The notes: a model not told the origin generated them from the letters alone. A stretch of DNA of 64,000 nt from Flavobacteriaceae bacterium UBA3611 (GCA_002375495.1 DFLU01000010.1:62001-126000), one strand, 5' to 3'. Positions 41,148 to 51,730 are shown, numbered from the stretch's first letter. Numbers and translations are program-made.

Positions 41148-42926
41148 TTAACGTCCGTACAAACCTTCGTATAAATCTTTGTACATTTCCTTAATTACCT
41201 TTCGCTTGGCTTTCATCGTTGGGGTAAGCTGCCCACCTTCAATACTCCAAGTGTCTGGTGTAAGTGCGAAGGTTTTTACCTTTTCCCACTTTCCGAAGCG
41301 CTCGTTGTATTTATCTACTTCTTTCTGAAAGCGGGCCATAAGTTTTTCATCTTTTACCGCCTCTTCAGGATTTTTAGAGATACCGTTGTTCTTTTTGTCA
41401 ATCCAGTCGTTTACAAATTCCCAATTAGGCTGTATTAATGCGGCTGGCATTTTTTCACCTTCACCTACCACTAAAATTTGCTCGATGAAATTAGATTGTT
41501 TCATGGCATTTTCAATAAGTTGTGGTGCCACGTATTTTCCACCGCTGGTTTTGAACATCGATTTTTTACGGTCGGTGATTTTTAAGAATCCTTCACTGTC
41601 TATTTCACCAATATCTCCAGTATGGAAATAACCGTTTTTCAAGACTTCGTCGGTTTGTTCAGGATCTTTATAATAGCCTTGCATTACCTGTGGTCCTTTA
41701 ATTAAGATTTCTCCATCTTCGGCAATCTTTACTTCAGTATCTGGTAACGGTTTTCCAACGGTTCCAATCTTAAAGCCATGATTCCGCATGTCATTTACCG
41801 ATACCACAGGTGACGTTTCTGTAAGTCCGTATCCTTCCATTACAGGGCAACCTGCTGCATTAAAAACGCGTGCTAGTCTAGGTTGTAGCGCAGCGCTACC
41901 CGAAGCGATGGCTCTTAAATTTCCACCCAAGGCTTCTTGCCATTTGCTAAAAATTAATTTTCGTGCCAATTTAAGCTGGGTTTCATACCACCAACCATTT
42001 TGGCCGTACGGTTCCCATTTCAACCCTAGTTCAACTGCCCAAAAGAACAATTTCTTCTTAACTCCTGTAAGGTCGGTTCCCTTGGCAATAATTTTATCGT
42101 ATACTTTTTCCAAAAGACGCGGTACCGCTGTCATTACTTCTGGGTGTACCTCTTTTAGGTTATCACTTATGGTCTCTAAACTTTCCGCGAAATGAATACT
42201 CACCCCACAATATTGATACATATATAAAAGCATGCGCTCGTAGATATGGCATACAGGTAGGAAACTTAGCGCTTTGCTTTTTCCCATTTCAATAGGAAGT
42301 CTGCCTTTACTATGCTTGGCATTACTTGCAATGTTTTTGTGGCTTAGCATAACACCTTTCGGCCTTCCAGTGGTTCCTGAAGTATAAATAAGCGTGGCGA
42401 GGTCGTCTTCACCAATAACTTCTTTTCGTTTGTCTACTTCTTCTTGTAAGTCTTTATGTTCGTCACCGAGTGCAATTACCTCCATCCAGTTATCACAATT
42501 TGCCAAAGTTTCGAAACAGTAAATTCCCTTTAAGCTGGGCACATTCTGTTTTATCTTATCGATTTTTTGAAAGACTTCATCACATGATACGAACACATAT
42601 TTCGATTCAGAATGGTTGAGAACATACTCGTATTCTTCTTCAGAAATAGTGGGGTAGATGGGCACATCTTGTGCTCCAGTTTGCAGAATACCAATATCAC
42701 AGATGTTCCATTCTGTTCTGTTGGTCATCGAAATGATAGCTACCTTGTCATTAGGTTGCACACCTAGATGAATGAGCCCACGGCTAATGGCATTGGCTTT
42801 GTCTATATATTCTTGGGTTGAAGTTTTAATCCATTCACCATTTACTTTGCTCACTAGAGCCGCGTCTTGCGGATAGGTAGCGAGTTGATAGTAAGGGAAG
42901 TCGAAAAGTCTTTTAGGATCGGTCAT
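41148..42926 (-). CDS. Long-chain acyl-CoA synthetase (AMP-forming)
   Basis: 592 aa. It activates fatty acids to acyl-CoA through an acyl-AMP intermediate. The P-loop YTSGTTGRPKG is at residues 181-191, and the A5 motif EGYGLTETSP and the later YFHTGDIGEID and RKKSMFKTSGGKYVAP motifs are all present. Its substrate is probably long or medium chain. It provides substrate for the fad operon at 16296-22429, though it is not linked in one transcript. A terminator follows, and another hairpin (42978-43009) lies just before it. Confidence 0.93.
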   Translation of the reverse strand: MTDPKRLFDFPYYQLATYPQDAALVSKVNGEWIKTSTQEYIDKANAISRGLIHLGVQPNDKVAIISMTNRTEWNICDIGILQTGAQDVPIYPTISEEEYEYVLNHSESKYVFVSCDEVFQKIDKIKQNVPSLKGIYCFETLANCDNWMEVIALGDEHKDLQEEVDKRKEVIGEDDLATLIYTSGTTGRPKGVMLSHKNIASNAKHSKGRLPIEMGKSKALSFLPVCHIYERMLLYMYQYCGVSIHFAESLETISDNLKEVHPEVMTAVPRLLEKVYDKIIAKGTDLTGVKKKLFFWAVELGLKWEPYGQNGWWYETQLKLARKLIFSKWQEALGGNLRAIASGSAALQPRLARVFNAAGCPVMEGYGLTETSPVVSVNDMRNHGFKIGTVGKPLPDTEVKIAEDGEILIKGPQVMQGYYKDPEQTDEVLKNGYFHTGDIGEIDSEGFLKITDRKKSMFKTSGGKYVAPQLIENAMKQSNFIEQILVVGEGEKMPAALIQPNWEFVNDWIDKKNNGISKNPEEAVKDEKLMARFQKEVDKYNERFGKWEKVKTFALTPDTWSIEGGQLTPTMKAKRKVIKEMYKDLYEGLYGR

Positions 42927-42977
42927 AAATATCGTGCTTGTAGCTACGCAAAATAGGGAAAAAAATTAAGTTTTTGA

Positions 42978-43009
42978 TATAAAAAAAGGAACCCAAACAG
43001 ATTCCTTTT
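42978..43009 (-). terminator. Intrinsic terminator of the M14 carboxypeptidase gene
   Basis: AAAAGGAA (42984-42991) pairs with TTCCTTTT (43002-43009); on the - strand it is followed by a T run. It lies 24 nt after the stop of the carboxypeptidase gene. Confidence 0.75.
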
Positions 43010-43032
43010 ACTCTTTTAACCAATAATTCGTT

Positions 43033-45429
43033 CTATTGCTTCACAACCCGAAAGGTCTTCGACGCACTTTCAGAGGTGAGACGTACCAGATACATTCCGC
43101 TAGAAAAAGTACTGTAATCTATTTGTGTACGATTTGATTGATACGCTTCTGAAAAAATTCGTTGACCCTGTATGTTGAAAATATCTACCGTATATGCATC
43201 AAAGGGAGTTTCAATAGTAAGTAAGTCTATCACTGGATTCGGATACAGAAAAAACTGATTGTCGGCTACTTCATTCACATTTAGGGTGCTTTCTTCTACC
43301 ACGCCAATTGTTAAGTCGTCGAAATAAAATCCGTCTCTTCGTTCGGCACCATCTGATACAAATTGAAAACGAACCAAAATAGTTTCACCCAGATAATCGC
43401 TTAGGTCAATTTCTTCTAGCACCCAATCGTTTTGCACGCCGTCATACAGAGGTTCTCCCGTAGGTTGCCCATTATTGGTGCTTCCTTCGTTTGTAAAGTT
43501 TCCACATTGTGGCTCCCAGCTACCACCGTTGTTGGTACTTACTTCTACCTGAACGTAGTCCCAATTCTCTTCAATGTCCCATTTCGCATAAAAACTAAGG
43601 TTGGCACCTATTGCTGCTGAAAGGTCTACTGCATCGCTAATGGCGATCGTTTTATTGGCATTGTTCTGGTAATTTCCGTTGGGGGATTCTGTGATTGAAC
43701 TAGACGGCGAAACAAAGGTATTGTTGGTAGTTGCCCAACCGTTGTTGTTAAAGTTGTCTGTAACACTATCGCCTTCGTCTTGGAAAACAGGCGTAAGATC
43801 TCCAAATTTTTTGGTCACCAGAACTTTAGTGTCGTAGCTTCCGTTATTGACCACCAACTCGTAAACAATATCGTCTCCTGCAGCTGTGCCACCTGCCAAA
43901 ACGTAATTAATGCTCCCGTTAGTCGATTCTAATAAATCAAGTCCAGAAAATGAATTACCACCGCCCACAAACGCAATATTCTGGGAAATCGGATTTACAT
44001 TCACTGTGAACGAACCCGAACCAGCGATACCCAACCTTTGGATATCGTACGTTGACGTTTGTTCTGCTTGGGCACCCGTATAAAGATTTCCGGTTGGTGT
44101 AACAGCGGCGTAATTGTTCACCATCTTGGCTGAGGTTAGATTTAGGTACATCATGCCTTTGGCAATGGGTTCAATTTGATTGCTAGGAGGCCAGAATGCT
44201 GGACCAATTTCAGGGGTATACGCATATATTTTATCGTGGGTGCCAATAGTTCCGTACATAAAATCGTCACTATCGCCCGCCGCCGGGTATAAATCTGAAG
44301 AGAGTTGGTTGGTGAACCCGTTTTTAGAAACCAATTCGTCACCAACGGCTTTAAACAAAGCATCTTCGGGTGTGGGGACATTATCTGCGTAACCATATGG
44401 GTATAAGAGTAGGTCACCGAAACTGTGATTGTTGAAAGCCATCATAAAGTCATGGTTTTCTACAAACCACTTCATTGCTTGATTTTCAACTTCAGAAAAC
44501 GGACCTGTTCCACGATACACGTCGCTATTCGTATTTCCAGAAGTTCCTTCGCCTCCCCAAACACCATTGGCCGGATTGCCGTTTACATAGTAGTCATAAT
44601 TTCTATTGTTATCAACACCATGCCCATTTTTTCTGTTTTTTCTCCAAAATCCGCCACCGTTAGGATCTGTTTTTTGGTTGTACAGATAGCCGTCCGGGTT
44701 TACAACGGGCACAAAATAGAGTTCTGTATTGTCGACTATATTTTTTATTTCAGGATCCGTTTCATAGTTTTCTAGCAAGTACCACATGTAAAAAACCAAT
44801 TGCGATAACGACATGGGCTCACGTGCGTGGTGAATGGCAGAATATAAAATTTGCGGTTCTCCTTCGGTTGAAATATCTGGGTTATCGCTAATCTTTACCC
44901 ACTTTATACCATTGCCACCGATTGGTGGAGTAACAGAATTGTCAGGTTGCCCTTCGGTTAAAAAGTTATTGATGTTCGCTTTGGCCGTAATCAGGTTGGG
45001 ATATTGCGACTTCATGGCATCTAGATTGTCTAGCAGTTCTTGGTACGTGAGATAGCCACCCATGCTGCCCAAGGCAAAATTTAATGGAGTTTCATAGTTA
45101 TTCGCTGATTGATTGCAAGAGGGGTTACGTACCAGCAACGAATTTCTATTTTGCTGAAGGAAATGTTCTTTAGCATCTTCAATCAATACTTCTACCGTAA
45201 ATCCTGCCTGTCTTGCTGTTTCAATTTCGCTTGTTGAAAATTCAGAAATAACAAAATGTCCTGGCTTATGACTTCCATGATCTACTGGTAGCCCCAATTT
45301 TTCTAAGGTCTCAAGACCGTCTGCTTGATTGGTGTAGGTGATTTTTGCGCGTTGGTAGGTTTCTTGTGCTTGTTGCGCGTAGAGCAGTGTGGAGAGTAAG
45401 AAACTGCAAAGTAGTAGTACGTGTTTCAT
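43033..45429 (-). CDS. Secreted M14 zinc carboxypeptidase with type IX secretion C-terminal domain
   Basis: 798 aa. Signal peptide to about residue 18. The M14 domain (about 122-440) has the zinc motif HAREP (His201, Glu204), His335 in NNHSFGDLLLYPYGY, and general-base Glu407 in TPEIGPAF. NPDGY near 245 is also typical. Between about 560 and 710 there is a jelly-roll-like domain (LSFYAKWDIEENWDYVQVEV in short parts). The last ~75 residues are a type IX sorting domain (FLYPNPVIDLLTIE, GMYLVRLTSESASKTFRVVKQ). It should digest peptides outside the cell. Confidence 0.93.
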   Translation of the reverse strand: MKHVLLLCSFLLSTLLYAQQAQETYQRAKITYTNQADGLETLEKLGLPVDHGSHKPGHFVISEFSTSEIETARQAGFTVEVLIEDAKEHFLQQNRNSLLVRNPSCNQSANNYETPLNFALGSMGGYLTYQELLDNLDAMKSQYPNLITAKANINNFLTEGQPDNSVTPPIGGNGIKWVKISDNPDISTEGEPQILYSAIHHAREPMSLSQLVFYMWYLLENYETDPEIKNIVDNTELYFVPVVNPDGYLYNQKTDPNGGGFWRKNRKNGHGVDNNRNYDYYVNGNPANGVWGGEGTSGNTNSDVYRGTGPFSEVENQAMKWFVENHDFMMAFNNHSFGDLLLYPYGYADNVPTPEDALFKAVGDELVSKNGFTNQLSSDLYPAAGDSDDFMYGTIGTHDKIYAYTPEIGPAFWPPSNQIEPIAKGMMYLNLTSAKMVNNYAAVTPTGNLYTGAQAEQTSTYDIQRLGIAGSGSFTVNVNPISQNIAFVGGGNSFSGLDLLESTNGSINYVLAGGTAAGDDIVYELVVNNGSYDTKVLVTKKFGDLTPVFQDEGDSVTDNFNNNGWATTNNTFVSPSSSITESPNGNYQNNANKTIAISDAVDLSAAIGANLSFYAKWDIEENWDYVQVEVSTNNGGSWEPQCGNFTNEGSTNNGQPTGEPLYDGVQNDWVLEEIDLSDYLGETILVRFQFVSDGAERRDGFYFDDLTIGVVEESTLNVNEVADNQFFLYPNPVIDLLTIETPFDAYTVDIFNIQGQRIFSEAYQSNRTQIDYSTFSSGMYLVRLTSESASKTFRVVKQ

Positions 45430-45480
45430 GAATAATTTTAATGTGATTGTAAAACAGATTGGTCTCTAAACGTTTATACA

Positions 45481-45514
45481 ACTTACATATTGCCATAAGT
45501 TAATGGCTGTAAGT
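45481..45514. other. Hairpin in the gap between purL and the carboxypeptidase gene
   Basis: ACTTACA (45481-45487) pairs with TGTAAGT (45508-45514), and GCCAT (45492-45496) with ATGGC (45503-45507), leaving a TATT bulge. It lies in the 118-nt gap. It is not followed by a T run, so it may be a regulatory structure in the 5' region of the carboxypeptidase mRNA, or a weak purL terminator. Confidence 0.45.
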
Positions 45515-45547
45515 AGCATAGAAACAAAAATTTAAATTTCAAGACCT

Positions 45548-48500
45548 TTATTTATTCGACTCCAGCCACTTTCGGGCATTCACAAAGCCTTCCATCCAAG
45601 GTGAAACTTTATGGTCGGTTCCTTTTGGGTAGTGTGCCCAGTTCCAAGGAAAGGTAGATCGTTCTAAGTGCGGCATCATCACTAAGTGTCTGCCAGTAGC
45701 ATCTGTCATCATAGCTGTGTTGTAATCGCTGCCATTCGGGTTGCTCGGGAAACCGTCGTAACCATATTTCCCTACAATGGAATAGTGGCTTTCTTCTTTT
45801 GGAAAACTAAATTTTCCTTCGCCATGGGCTGCCCAAATTCCTAATGTACTCCCCGCCAAATTTGATAGCATAACCGAATTGTTTTCTTGTATGGTAACCG
45901 AAGTAAAGTTACATTCAAATTTTCCGGTCTCGTTGTGCAGCATTTTAGGTTTCTCTGCATCATCTGGGGTTAGGAGACCTAATTCAATGAATAACTGACA
46001 TCCATTACAAACTCCTAAGGAGAGCGTGTCTTCTCTGTCAAAGAATTTTTTTAAGGCTGTATTTGCTTTCTCGTTGTATAAAAATGCTCCTGCCCAACCT
46101 TTGGCGCTTCCCAACACATCACTGTTTGAGAATCCGCCCACTGCGGCTATAAATCGAATGTCTTCTAAAGTTTCCCGACCCGAAATAAGGTCGGTCATGT
46201 GTACATCTTTCACATCAAATCCTGCCAAATACATGGCATTGGCCATTTCTCGTTCACTGTTACTGCCTTTCTCGCGTATCACTGCCGCCTTAATACGTTC
46301 TCCTTTGAGTAGTTCAGGCAATTGCCCTGTGAATTGCTGCGGAAACATAAACTCTAACGGTTGATTCTTGTAGTTGTTAAAGCGTTCTTCAGCTTTCGTT
46401 GGCCCACTTTGTTTTTGATCTAACAGGTAAGATGTCCGGTACCATACATCTCTCATTTCAGGAATGTCAAACATGGTCTGCTCTGAATGATGTTTCAGTT
46501 GAAGGGTTTCATCACTCGTTACCGCTCCAATTTTTACAAAATCGATATTGTTTTCAGCTAGTTCACTTTCCACAGAAGCATCTTCTGAAGCTTGTATCAC
46601 CACGGCGCAATTTTCAGCCAAAAGTACTTTTAGCAACTCTTCTTCTGAGAGTTCTGAAAGGTTGAGGTTCGCACCAAGTTGGGTGTCTGCAAAACACATT
46701 TCCAATAATGTAGTAATGAGTCCTCCAGAAGCAACATCATGCCCAGCTGCTATCTTTTCGTTTTTGATAAGTTTTTGAAGCGTATTGAATACAGTTTTTG
46801 TGTATGCGGCGCTTTTTACTGTTGGCACTTCGTTCCCAATTACATTCATGACTTGTGCAAAGGAAGAACCTCCCAGTTTGAATGTGTCTTGAGAAACATT
46901 GATGTAATAGATACTGCCTTTGTCTTTCTGAAGTACGGGTTCAACCACCTTGGTAATATCATTACAATGTCCTGCGGCCGAAATAATGACGGTCCCAGGA
47001 GAGATTACTTCCTCGTTAGGGTATTTTTGCTTCATAGACAACGAATCCTTCCCTGTAGGTACATTAATACCTAAATCTATCGAAAACTCACTAACGGCAG
47101 CTACTGCCTTGTATAATCGCGCGTCTTCTCCTTCATTGTTACAGGGCCACATCCAATTGGCAGAAAGCGAAATGCTTTTTAGTCCGTCTTCCAACGGAGC
47201 CCAAACGATGTTGGTTAATGCTTCGGTAATCGAATTCTTTGATCCTGCAACAGGGTCTACCAATCCAGAAATAGGGGAGTGCCCAATACTGGTCGCTACT
47301 CCATTCACACCTTGATAATCTAATGCCATGACCCCACAATTATTTAATGGGAGCTGCAATGGACCTGCGCATTGTTGCTTAGCTACGCGACCGGTCACAC
47401 ATCGGTCTGCCTTGTTCGTAAGCCAGTCTTTGCAAGCAACCGCTTCTAGCTGAAGCACCTGCGAAACATATTCGTGTAATTTTGCAGGATCGTAGGATGG
47501 ATTTTTATACTCACGGGTAATGGTACGGTCTGTCATTATCGTTTTTGGAGAACTCCCAAACATATCAGACAAATTGAAATCCATTGGCTTGGCACCTGTA
47601 GTGGCACTTTCAAAAATGAATTTATTGTCATTGGTCACTTCACCAACTTCATACATGGGCGAGCGCTCGCGTGCTGCAATACGGCTCAATTTATCGATGT
47701 TTTTGGGGCCTATCACGAGCCCCATTCGCTCTTGAGACTCATTACCAATAATTTCTTTGGCCGATAGGGTAGGATCGCCTACCGGTAATTTATCTAGGTC
47801 TATTTTGCCACCGGTATCTTCCACCAGCTCACTCAAACAGTTTAGGTGGCCGCCAGCTCCGTGATCATGGATAGATACAATGTTATTGGTATCACTTTCA
47901 ACCATACCTCGTACAGCATTGGCAGCTCTTTTTTGCATTTCAGGATTAGAGCGTTGTATGGCATTCAATTCTATTCCGCTAGAAAATTCACCTGTATCGG
48001 CACTAGAAACGGCTGCGCCTCCCATACCAATTCGGTAATTTTCACCGCCTAAAATCACAACTTTGTCTCCTTTGTTAGGGATGTCTTTTAATGCTTGGTC
48101 AGCTTTTCCGTAGCCAATTCCGCCAGCAAGCATAATGACCTTATCGAACCCTAATTTCCGCGCATGTTCTTCATGTTCAAACGTGAGCACAGATCCTGCG
48201 ATCAGGGGTTGCCCAAATTTATTTCCAAAATCAGACGCACCATTACTTGCTTTAATGAGGATATCGAGTGGTGTTTGGTATAACCACTTACGTGCGTCCA
48301 TTTTTTGTTCCCAAGGCCTGTTCTCTTCTAACCTAGAATATGAAGTCATATAAACTGCAGTACCCGCCAATGGCAGCGAGCCTTTTCCGCCTGCCAGTCT
48401 ATCTCTGATTTCACCACCACTGCCTGTGGCAGCACCGTTAAATGGTTCTACCGTGGTTGGGAAGTTGTGTGTTTCTGCTTTTAAGGAAATCACACTGTCA

Positions 48501-49213
48501 AAATCTTTGGTTTCGTAGTATTCGGGTACGTCTGGAGCTTTGGGTGCAAATTGCGTTGCTTTCGGTCCTTTTACAAAAGCTACATTGTCTTTATAGGCAG
48601 AGACAATATTGTTTGGGTTGACCTCTGATGTTTTTTTAATGAGTTTAAATAATGAAGAAGGCATTTCTTCGCCATCGACTATAAACGTTCCATTAAATAT
48701 TTTATGACGGCAGTGTTCACTATTTGCCTGGCTAAAACCAAATACTTCACTGTCTGTTAATTTTCGGCCTAATCGCTTTGAAAGGTCTTGTAAATAAATA
48801 ACTTCTTCTTTACTGAGTGCCAATCCTTCTGCCTTGTTGTAGGCATCAATATCTTCAATTTCTTGAATGTCTTCAGGAGTTACGGTAATGGTAAAGATAG
48901 TTTGGTCTAATGCTGCGTATTTTTGAGACAGCATAGGGTCAAAATCTTTAAAATCTTCAGTAACATGTGTAAATTCTTCAATTCTGATAATTCCCTCGAC
49001 ACCCATGTTCTGGGTAATCTCTACAGCATTGGTACTCCAGGGGGTGATCATTGCAGCACGCGGACCAATAAAAAAATCCGCAATTGCGGACTTGTCTATT
49101 TTAGGTTGGTTTCCAAAAAGCCACACCAATTTTTTTCTGTTTTCTGAAGAAATTTCCCCTTGGGTTTGTACGGCAAAAATAGTATTGTTTACGTTTCCGA
49201 AGAAGTGGACCAT
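45548..49213 (-). CDS. purL: Phosphoribosylformylglycinamidine synthase
   Basis: 1221 aa from the ATG at 49213 (MVHFFGNVNNT); a longer frame to 49270 overlaps the promoter box. This is the long single-chain form of the fourth purine synthesis step, from FGAR to FGAM. The synthetase half has SEHCRHKIFNG and KAETHNFPTTVEPFNGAATG (given as ETHNFPTTVEPF), plus the HDHGAGGHLNC and SGGLITTLLEM segments. The C-terminal glutaminase domain has GVCNGCQL (nucleophile Cys) and WAAHGEGKF with its His. It is a stand-alone transcription unit. Confidence 0.96.
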   Translation of the reverse strand: MVHFFGNVNNTIFAVQTQGEISSENRKKLVWLFGNQPKIDKSAIADFFIGPRAAMITPWSTNAVEITQNMGVEGIIRIEEFTHVTEDFKDFDPMLSQKYAALDQTIFTITVTPEDIQEIEDIDAYNKAEGLALSKEEVIYLQDLSKRLGRKLTDSEVFGFSQANSEHCRHKIFNGTFIVDGEEMPSSLFKLIKKTSEVNPNNIVSAYKDNVAFVKGPKATQFAPKAPDVPEYYETKDFDSVISLKAETHNFPTTVEPFNGAATGSGGEIRDRLAGGKGSLPLAGTAVYMTSYSRLEENRPWEQKMDARKWLYQTPLDILIKASNGASDFGNKFGQPLIAGSVLTFEHEEHARKLGFDKVIMLAGGIGYGKADQALKDIPNKGDKVVILGGENYRIGMGGAAVSSADTGEFSSGIELNAIQRSNPEMQKRAANAVRGMVESDTNNIVSIHDHGAGGHLNCLSELVEDTGGKIDLDKLPVGDPTLSAKEIIGNESQERMGLVIGPKNIDKLSRIAARERSPMYEVGEVTNDNKFIFESATTGAKPMDFNLSDMFGSSPKTIMTDRTITREYKNPSYDPAKLHEYVSQVLQLEAVACKDWLTNKADRCVTGRVAKQQCAGPLQLPLNNCGVMALDYQGVNGVATSIGHSPISGLVDPVAGSKNSITEALTNIVWAPLEDGLKSISLSANWMWPCNNEGEDARLYKAVAAVSEFSIDLGINVPTGKDSLSMKQKYPNEEVISPGTVIISAAGHCNDITKVVEPVLQKDKGSIYYINVSQDTFKLGGSSFAQVMNVIGNEVPTVKSAAYTKTVFNTLQKLIKNEKIAAGHDVASGGLITTLLEMCFADTQLGANLNLSELSEEELLKVLLAENCAVVIQASEDASVESELAENNIDFVKIGAVTSDETLQLKHHSEQTMFDIPEMRDVWYRTSYLLDQKQSGPTKAEERFNNYKNQPLEFMFPQQFTGQLPELLKGERIKAAVIREKGSNSEREMANAMYLAGFDVKDVHMTDLISGRETLEDIRFIAAVGGFSNSDVLGSAKGWAGAFLYNEKANTALKKFFDREDTLSLGVCNGCQLFIELGLLTPDDAEKPKMLHNETGKFECNFTSVTIQENNSVMLSNLAGSTLGIWAAHGEGKFSFPKEESHYSIVGKYGYDGFPSNPNGSDYNTAMMTDATGRHLVMMPHLERSTFPWNWAHYPKGTDHKVSPWMEGFVNARKWLESNK

Positions 49214-49267
49214 CCGCTTAAATTTTTTAGGCCAATACCATAAAGTAAAGGCAAATTTTTGAAGCCA

Positions 49268-49275
49268 CAAAGGTA
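49268..49275 (-). promoter_or_regulatory. -7 promoter box (TACCTTTG) of purL
   Basis: TACCTTTG on the - strand (CAAAGGTA on +) lies 55 nt upstream of the ATG at 49213. It supports this start over 49270, which falls inside the promoter. No TTG at 19 nt is seen. Confidence 0.5.
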
Positions 49276-49449
49276 CGATTTTTCACGATAATTTCATGGA
49301 TATCATATTGAAAGAAACAGGATTGTTATGATTTCCATAAGACATAAATAATTCTGTTTGTTGTATATTGCGCTAAATACTAGGTTAGTTGAAAGCTCTG
49401 CTCGATTTTACGACTCATCTATTAAAATTTTAACCATAAAAAAAATTAC

Positions 49450-51627
49450 ATGAAAAAGAATTTCTTATTGGCACTATCTGTTTTAATTGTTAGTGTCACC
49501 GCATTTTCACAAGAAGAAGGAACAGCTAGCGTTGTTTCTCAAGGAACCTTTCTAGGAAAGAGTATCCCTTTGCGTGACATGCCTACCGTTACCGAGATGG
49601 AAAATTTTGGTATTGAAGATGCCGCTGTTATTAAGCATTATACAAAAAGAGGAAACCTTCCGGTAGATGCCGATACAGCATTGCCGCAGAATGGTGACCC
49701 AGTGAGACAAAAAGAACAGGGTACGCGTGAACCATTAAATGTACTCCAAAATTTTGAGGGTACAAATCTTCAGGAAGGACAAGCGATACCACCAGACCCT
49801 ACGGGAGCCGTTGGGCCCAACCATTATGTACATGCGGTTAACCGTATTGTTAAAATATTTGATAAAACTGGAAATATATTGACCGGTCCTACTTTTCTGG
49901 GAACGTTCTTAGGAAATGGTTCTAGTAATGGAGACCCGATTGTGATGTATGATCACCTCGCAGACCGATTTTTTGTGAGCCAATTCCAAATTTCGAATAA
50001 TGCACTGATTGTTGGGGTTTCTGACTCTCCAGATCCAACGGGATCTTATAATGTGTATTCCTTCCCTTTAGATGCATTTCCTGATTATCCACACTATGCT
50101 ATTTGGCATGATGGATATTACTTGACTGCAAATAAATTTCAAGGAAATACAACGTATGTTTTAGATAGAGCAACTTTATTGGCTGGTGGTGCAAATCCTA
50201 CCATTATTGGTTTTAATTTACCAGGTGTTATCGACAATCCAGCAGCGGTATTTAGTCCAGAACCGGCCAACCTTATTGGTGATGCTTTCGACCCAACTTC
50301 TCCTGCTTATATTGTTTATCTTCAGGATGATGCATGGGGTGGTGTGAATGTAGACCATCTAAAGGTTTGGGAAATTGACGTAAATTTTGCAGTACCAGCA
50401 GCATCAACTATTTCAAATCCGTTGGTTATTGAAACTGCTCCATTCGACTCATTCCTTAGACCGTTCGGATCAGGAGATATTCGTCAGCCTGGAACAACCC
50501 AACGAATTGACGCCATTAGTGGTGTAATTAGCTATGCGGCTAATTATAGAGCTTTTCCAACGTATAACTCATGGGTAGTTACATTCAATACCGATATTGG
50601 GCAAATTACACCTGGTGTTCGTTGGATTGAATTACGTAATGATGCAGTAAATGATTGGTCTATTTTCCAAGAAGGAACTTATGCACCAGAAGATGGTGAA
50701 GGTAGATTTATGGGAAGTGCTGCCATGGACGAAGATGGTAATATAGGACTAGGATACAATATTGGTAGTGTGAATACACCGGCAGGGATTCGTTATACAG
50801 GGAGACTCGATGGCGATCCGCTAGGTGAAATGACCTTTCCGGAGAGTGTAATTATTGATGGCTTTGGGGTACAAACCGTAGGAAACAACAGAAATAGATT
50901 TGGCGATTATACACATTTAAGTATGGATCCTGATGGTGTTACCTTTTGGTTTACAGCCGAATATTTTTCTCAGAATAACTTTTGGAGAACGCGAATTGCT
51001 TCTTTTAGAATCTCTCCGTTCTTAACAGATGATATTGGTTTCTCAAATTTTGTTTCGCCACAAGATGGCGATTTGGGAGCTACTGAAACAGTAGAGGCGA
51101 CTATCTATAACTTCGGAACAGATCCACAATCTAATTTCGATGTAGAGCTTTATCTTGATGGAAACTTGGTGGCTACCGAAACTTTTTCGGGAACTATCCA
51201 GCCGCAAGAGACGGTTTCTTATACATTTTCACAAACCTTAGACCTTTCTGAACCTGGACAAACGTATGAGATTGAAGCAAGAACAGATTTAACTTCAGAT
51301 ACAAATAATCCGAATGACGGGTTTACTATTGAAGTAGACAACACTCTTTTATCTGTTGGAGACGCTGCATTTAATAGTGGAGACTTTTTTATTATTCCCG
51401 CGTCACAAAAGATGTACGACGTTACCTTTACCACAAACGATGCGTATGGAGACATTTCTTACGAAGTGTACAATACCATTGGGCAAAAGTTAGATGCTGG
51501 TATGATGGATAACGCAGGCAACGAATATAAAACACGCTTAAATATGGGTGCTTCACCTATTGGAGTGTATTTTGTTAGACTTTCAAACGGAGAGTTTACC
51601 GCTACGAAGCGTTTTATTGTGAAGTAA
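49450..51627 (+). CDS. Secreted protein with type IX secretion C-terminal domain
   Basis: 725 aa. Signal peptide to about residue 20 (AFSQ). The main body (about 90-530) has a propeller-like arrangement and repeats of GPNHYVHAVNRIVKIFDK-like phrases, without a catalytic motif I can name. A CARDB-like beta domain spans about 533-630 (ATIYNFGTDPQSN). The last ~80 residues are a type IX sorting domain (YNTIGQKLDAG, PIGVYFVRLSNGEFTATKRF). It is exported across the outer membrane and probably surface-attached. Function unknown. A strong terminator follows 20 nt after the stop. Confidence 0.82.
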   Translation: MKKNFLLALSVLIVSVTAFSQEEGTASVVSQGTFLGKSIPLRDMPTVTEMENFGIEDAAVIKHYTKRGNLPVDADTALPQNGDPVRQKEQGTREPLNVLQNFEGTNLQEGQAIPPDPTGAVGPNHYVHAVNRIVKIFDKTGNILTGPTFLGTFLGNGSSNGDPIVMYDHLADRFFVSQFQISNNALIVGVSDSPDPTGSYNVYSFPLDAFPDYPHYAIWHDGYYLTANKFQGNTTYVLDRATLLAGGANPTIIGFNLPGVIDNPAAVFSPEPANLIGDAFDPTSPAYIVYLQDDAWGGVNVDHLKVWEIDVNFAVPAASTISNPLVIETAPFDSFLRPFGSGDIRQPGTTQRIDAISGVISYAANYRAFPTYNSWVVTFNTDIGQITPGVRWIELRNDAVNDWSIFQEGTYAPEDGEGRFMGSAAMDEDGNIGLGYNIGSVNTPAGIRYTGRLDGDPLGEMTFPESVIIDGFGVQTVGNNRNRFGDYTHLSMDPDGVTFWFTAEYFSQNNFWRTRIASFRISPFLTDDIGFSNFVSPQDGDLGATETVEATIYNFGTDPQSNFDVELYLDGNLVATETFSGTIQPQETVSYTFSQTLDLSEPGQTYEIEARTDLTSDTNNPNDGFTIEVDNTLLSVGDAAFNSGDFFIIPASQKMYDVTFTTNDAYGDISYEVYNTIGQKLDAGMMDNAGNEYKTRLNMGASPIGVYFVRLSNGEFTATKRFIVK

Positions 51628-51646
51628 AACCATACAATTATATATT

Positions 51647-51682
51647 AAAATGTCCCGTCTAAACAGACGGGACATTTTTTTT
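51647..51682 (+). terminator. Strong intrinsic terminator
   Basis: AAAATGTCCCGTCT (51647-51660) pairs perfectly with AGACGGGACATTTT (51665-51678) around AAAC, followed by a T run to 51682. It ends the type IX protein gene. The run of A on the left also lets it serve the leftward methyltransferase gene, whose stop is at 51731. Confidence 0.93.
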
Positions 51683-51730
51683 ATCTTACAATAAAATACT
51701 GGAAATTTAAGAGGTTGGGTCTGCTGCAGC

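Noticed and set aside
49214..49270. Longer purL frame starting at 49270
   Set aside because: The added residues overlap the -7 box; the family starts at MVHFFGN.
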